Shown here in pieces: positions 5,008 through 5,048 of a stretch of 5,048 nucleotides of DNA. Origin of the DNA: an uncultured Pseudomonadota bacterium (GTDB lineage Bacteria > Lernaellota > Lernaellaia > Lernaellales > Lernaellaceae). A program made the translations under genes and the position numbers. Below the pieces are notes generated by a model. The model was not told where the DNA came from, searched no databases, and worked only from the letters and a program-made list of their open reading frames with translations. How positions within the stretch are numbered: the first letter of the stretch is position 1; each line of letters starts with the position of its first letter. The stretch lies in assembly GCA_937967875.1 (NCBI GenBank), contig CALBTQ010000661.1:1-5048 (forward strand). Reading direction: 5' to 3'.

Positions 5008-5048
5008 AGATCGGAAGAGCGTCGTGTAGGGAAAGAGTGTAGATCTCG
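5008..5048 (-). other. Illumina adapter contamination (P5/Read 1 side), right contig end
   Basis: AGATCGGAAGAGC begins at 5008 and continues as the reverse complement of the Illumina universal (P5) adapter, ending AGATCTCG at 5048. No i5 index interrupts it, consistent with a single-index design. Synthetic sequence; the real insert ends at about 5007. It truncates the response regulator gene. Confidence 0.98.

Overview
The window is a metagenome-style contig, not a clean genomic segment. Positions 1-44 are Illumina P7-side adapter, including what looks like an 8-base index. Positions 5008-5048 are P5-side adapter read in reverse complement. The biological insert is therefore about 45-5007. 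It carries four genes, and the two outer ones are cut at the contig ends.

The organism is most likely a Gram-negative bacterium with a fairly GC-rich genome. Evidence is a lipoprotein with a classic lipobox followed by a very long Asp-rich tether (CGDDDDDD and TGDDD repeats), a polytopic membrane protein of the alkaline-phosphatase/sulfatase superfamily, and a NarL-type response regulator. Asp-tethered lipoproteins of this style are familiar from deltaproteobacterial-grade lineages such as Myxococcota/Bradymonadia and Lernaella-like bacteria. That placement is an inference and cannot be settled from this window.

Layout. (1) 46-528 (+): the 3' part of an unrecognised protein with a charged helical N-terminal part and one strong hydrophobic segment. 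An internal ATG at 295 has its own ribosome binding site and would encode a 77-residue exported protein. (2) 529-739: an AT-rich intergenic region with a good sigma70-type promoter (TTGATA, 17 bases, TATGAT) whose spacer is almost exactly filled by a perfect inverted repeat. (3) 740-2419 (+): a lipoprotein with an Asp-rich stalk, a Big_5-like Ig domain and seven W-anchored repeats, predicted to fold as a seven-bladed beta-propeller. It is followed by a strong intrinsic terminator at 2433-2475. (4) 2476-2616: a promoter (TTGACA, 17 bases, TTTTAT) and a structured leader. (5) 2617-4407 (+): a five-TM membrane protein with a periplasmic sulfatase-fold domain in which Thr replaces the formylglycine Cys/Ser. 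(6) 4408-4488: a short convergent gap. (7) 4489-5007 (-): a NarL/FixJ-type response regulator missing its N-terminus at the contig end.

The genes look like separate transcription units: promoter plus terminator around the lipoprotein gene, a separate promoter for the sulfatase-family gene, and a convergent regulator. The lipoprotein and the sulfatase-family enzyme both point to the cell envelope, but nothing in the sequence ties them into one pathway. I see no convincing undescribed multi-gene system. The most interesting biology is the palindrome-filled promoter, the hypervariable-looking Asp stalk carrying a seven-bladed propeller, and the Thr-type catalytic site.
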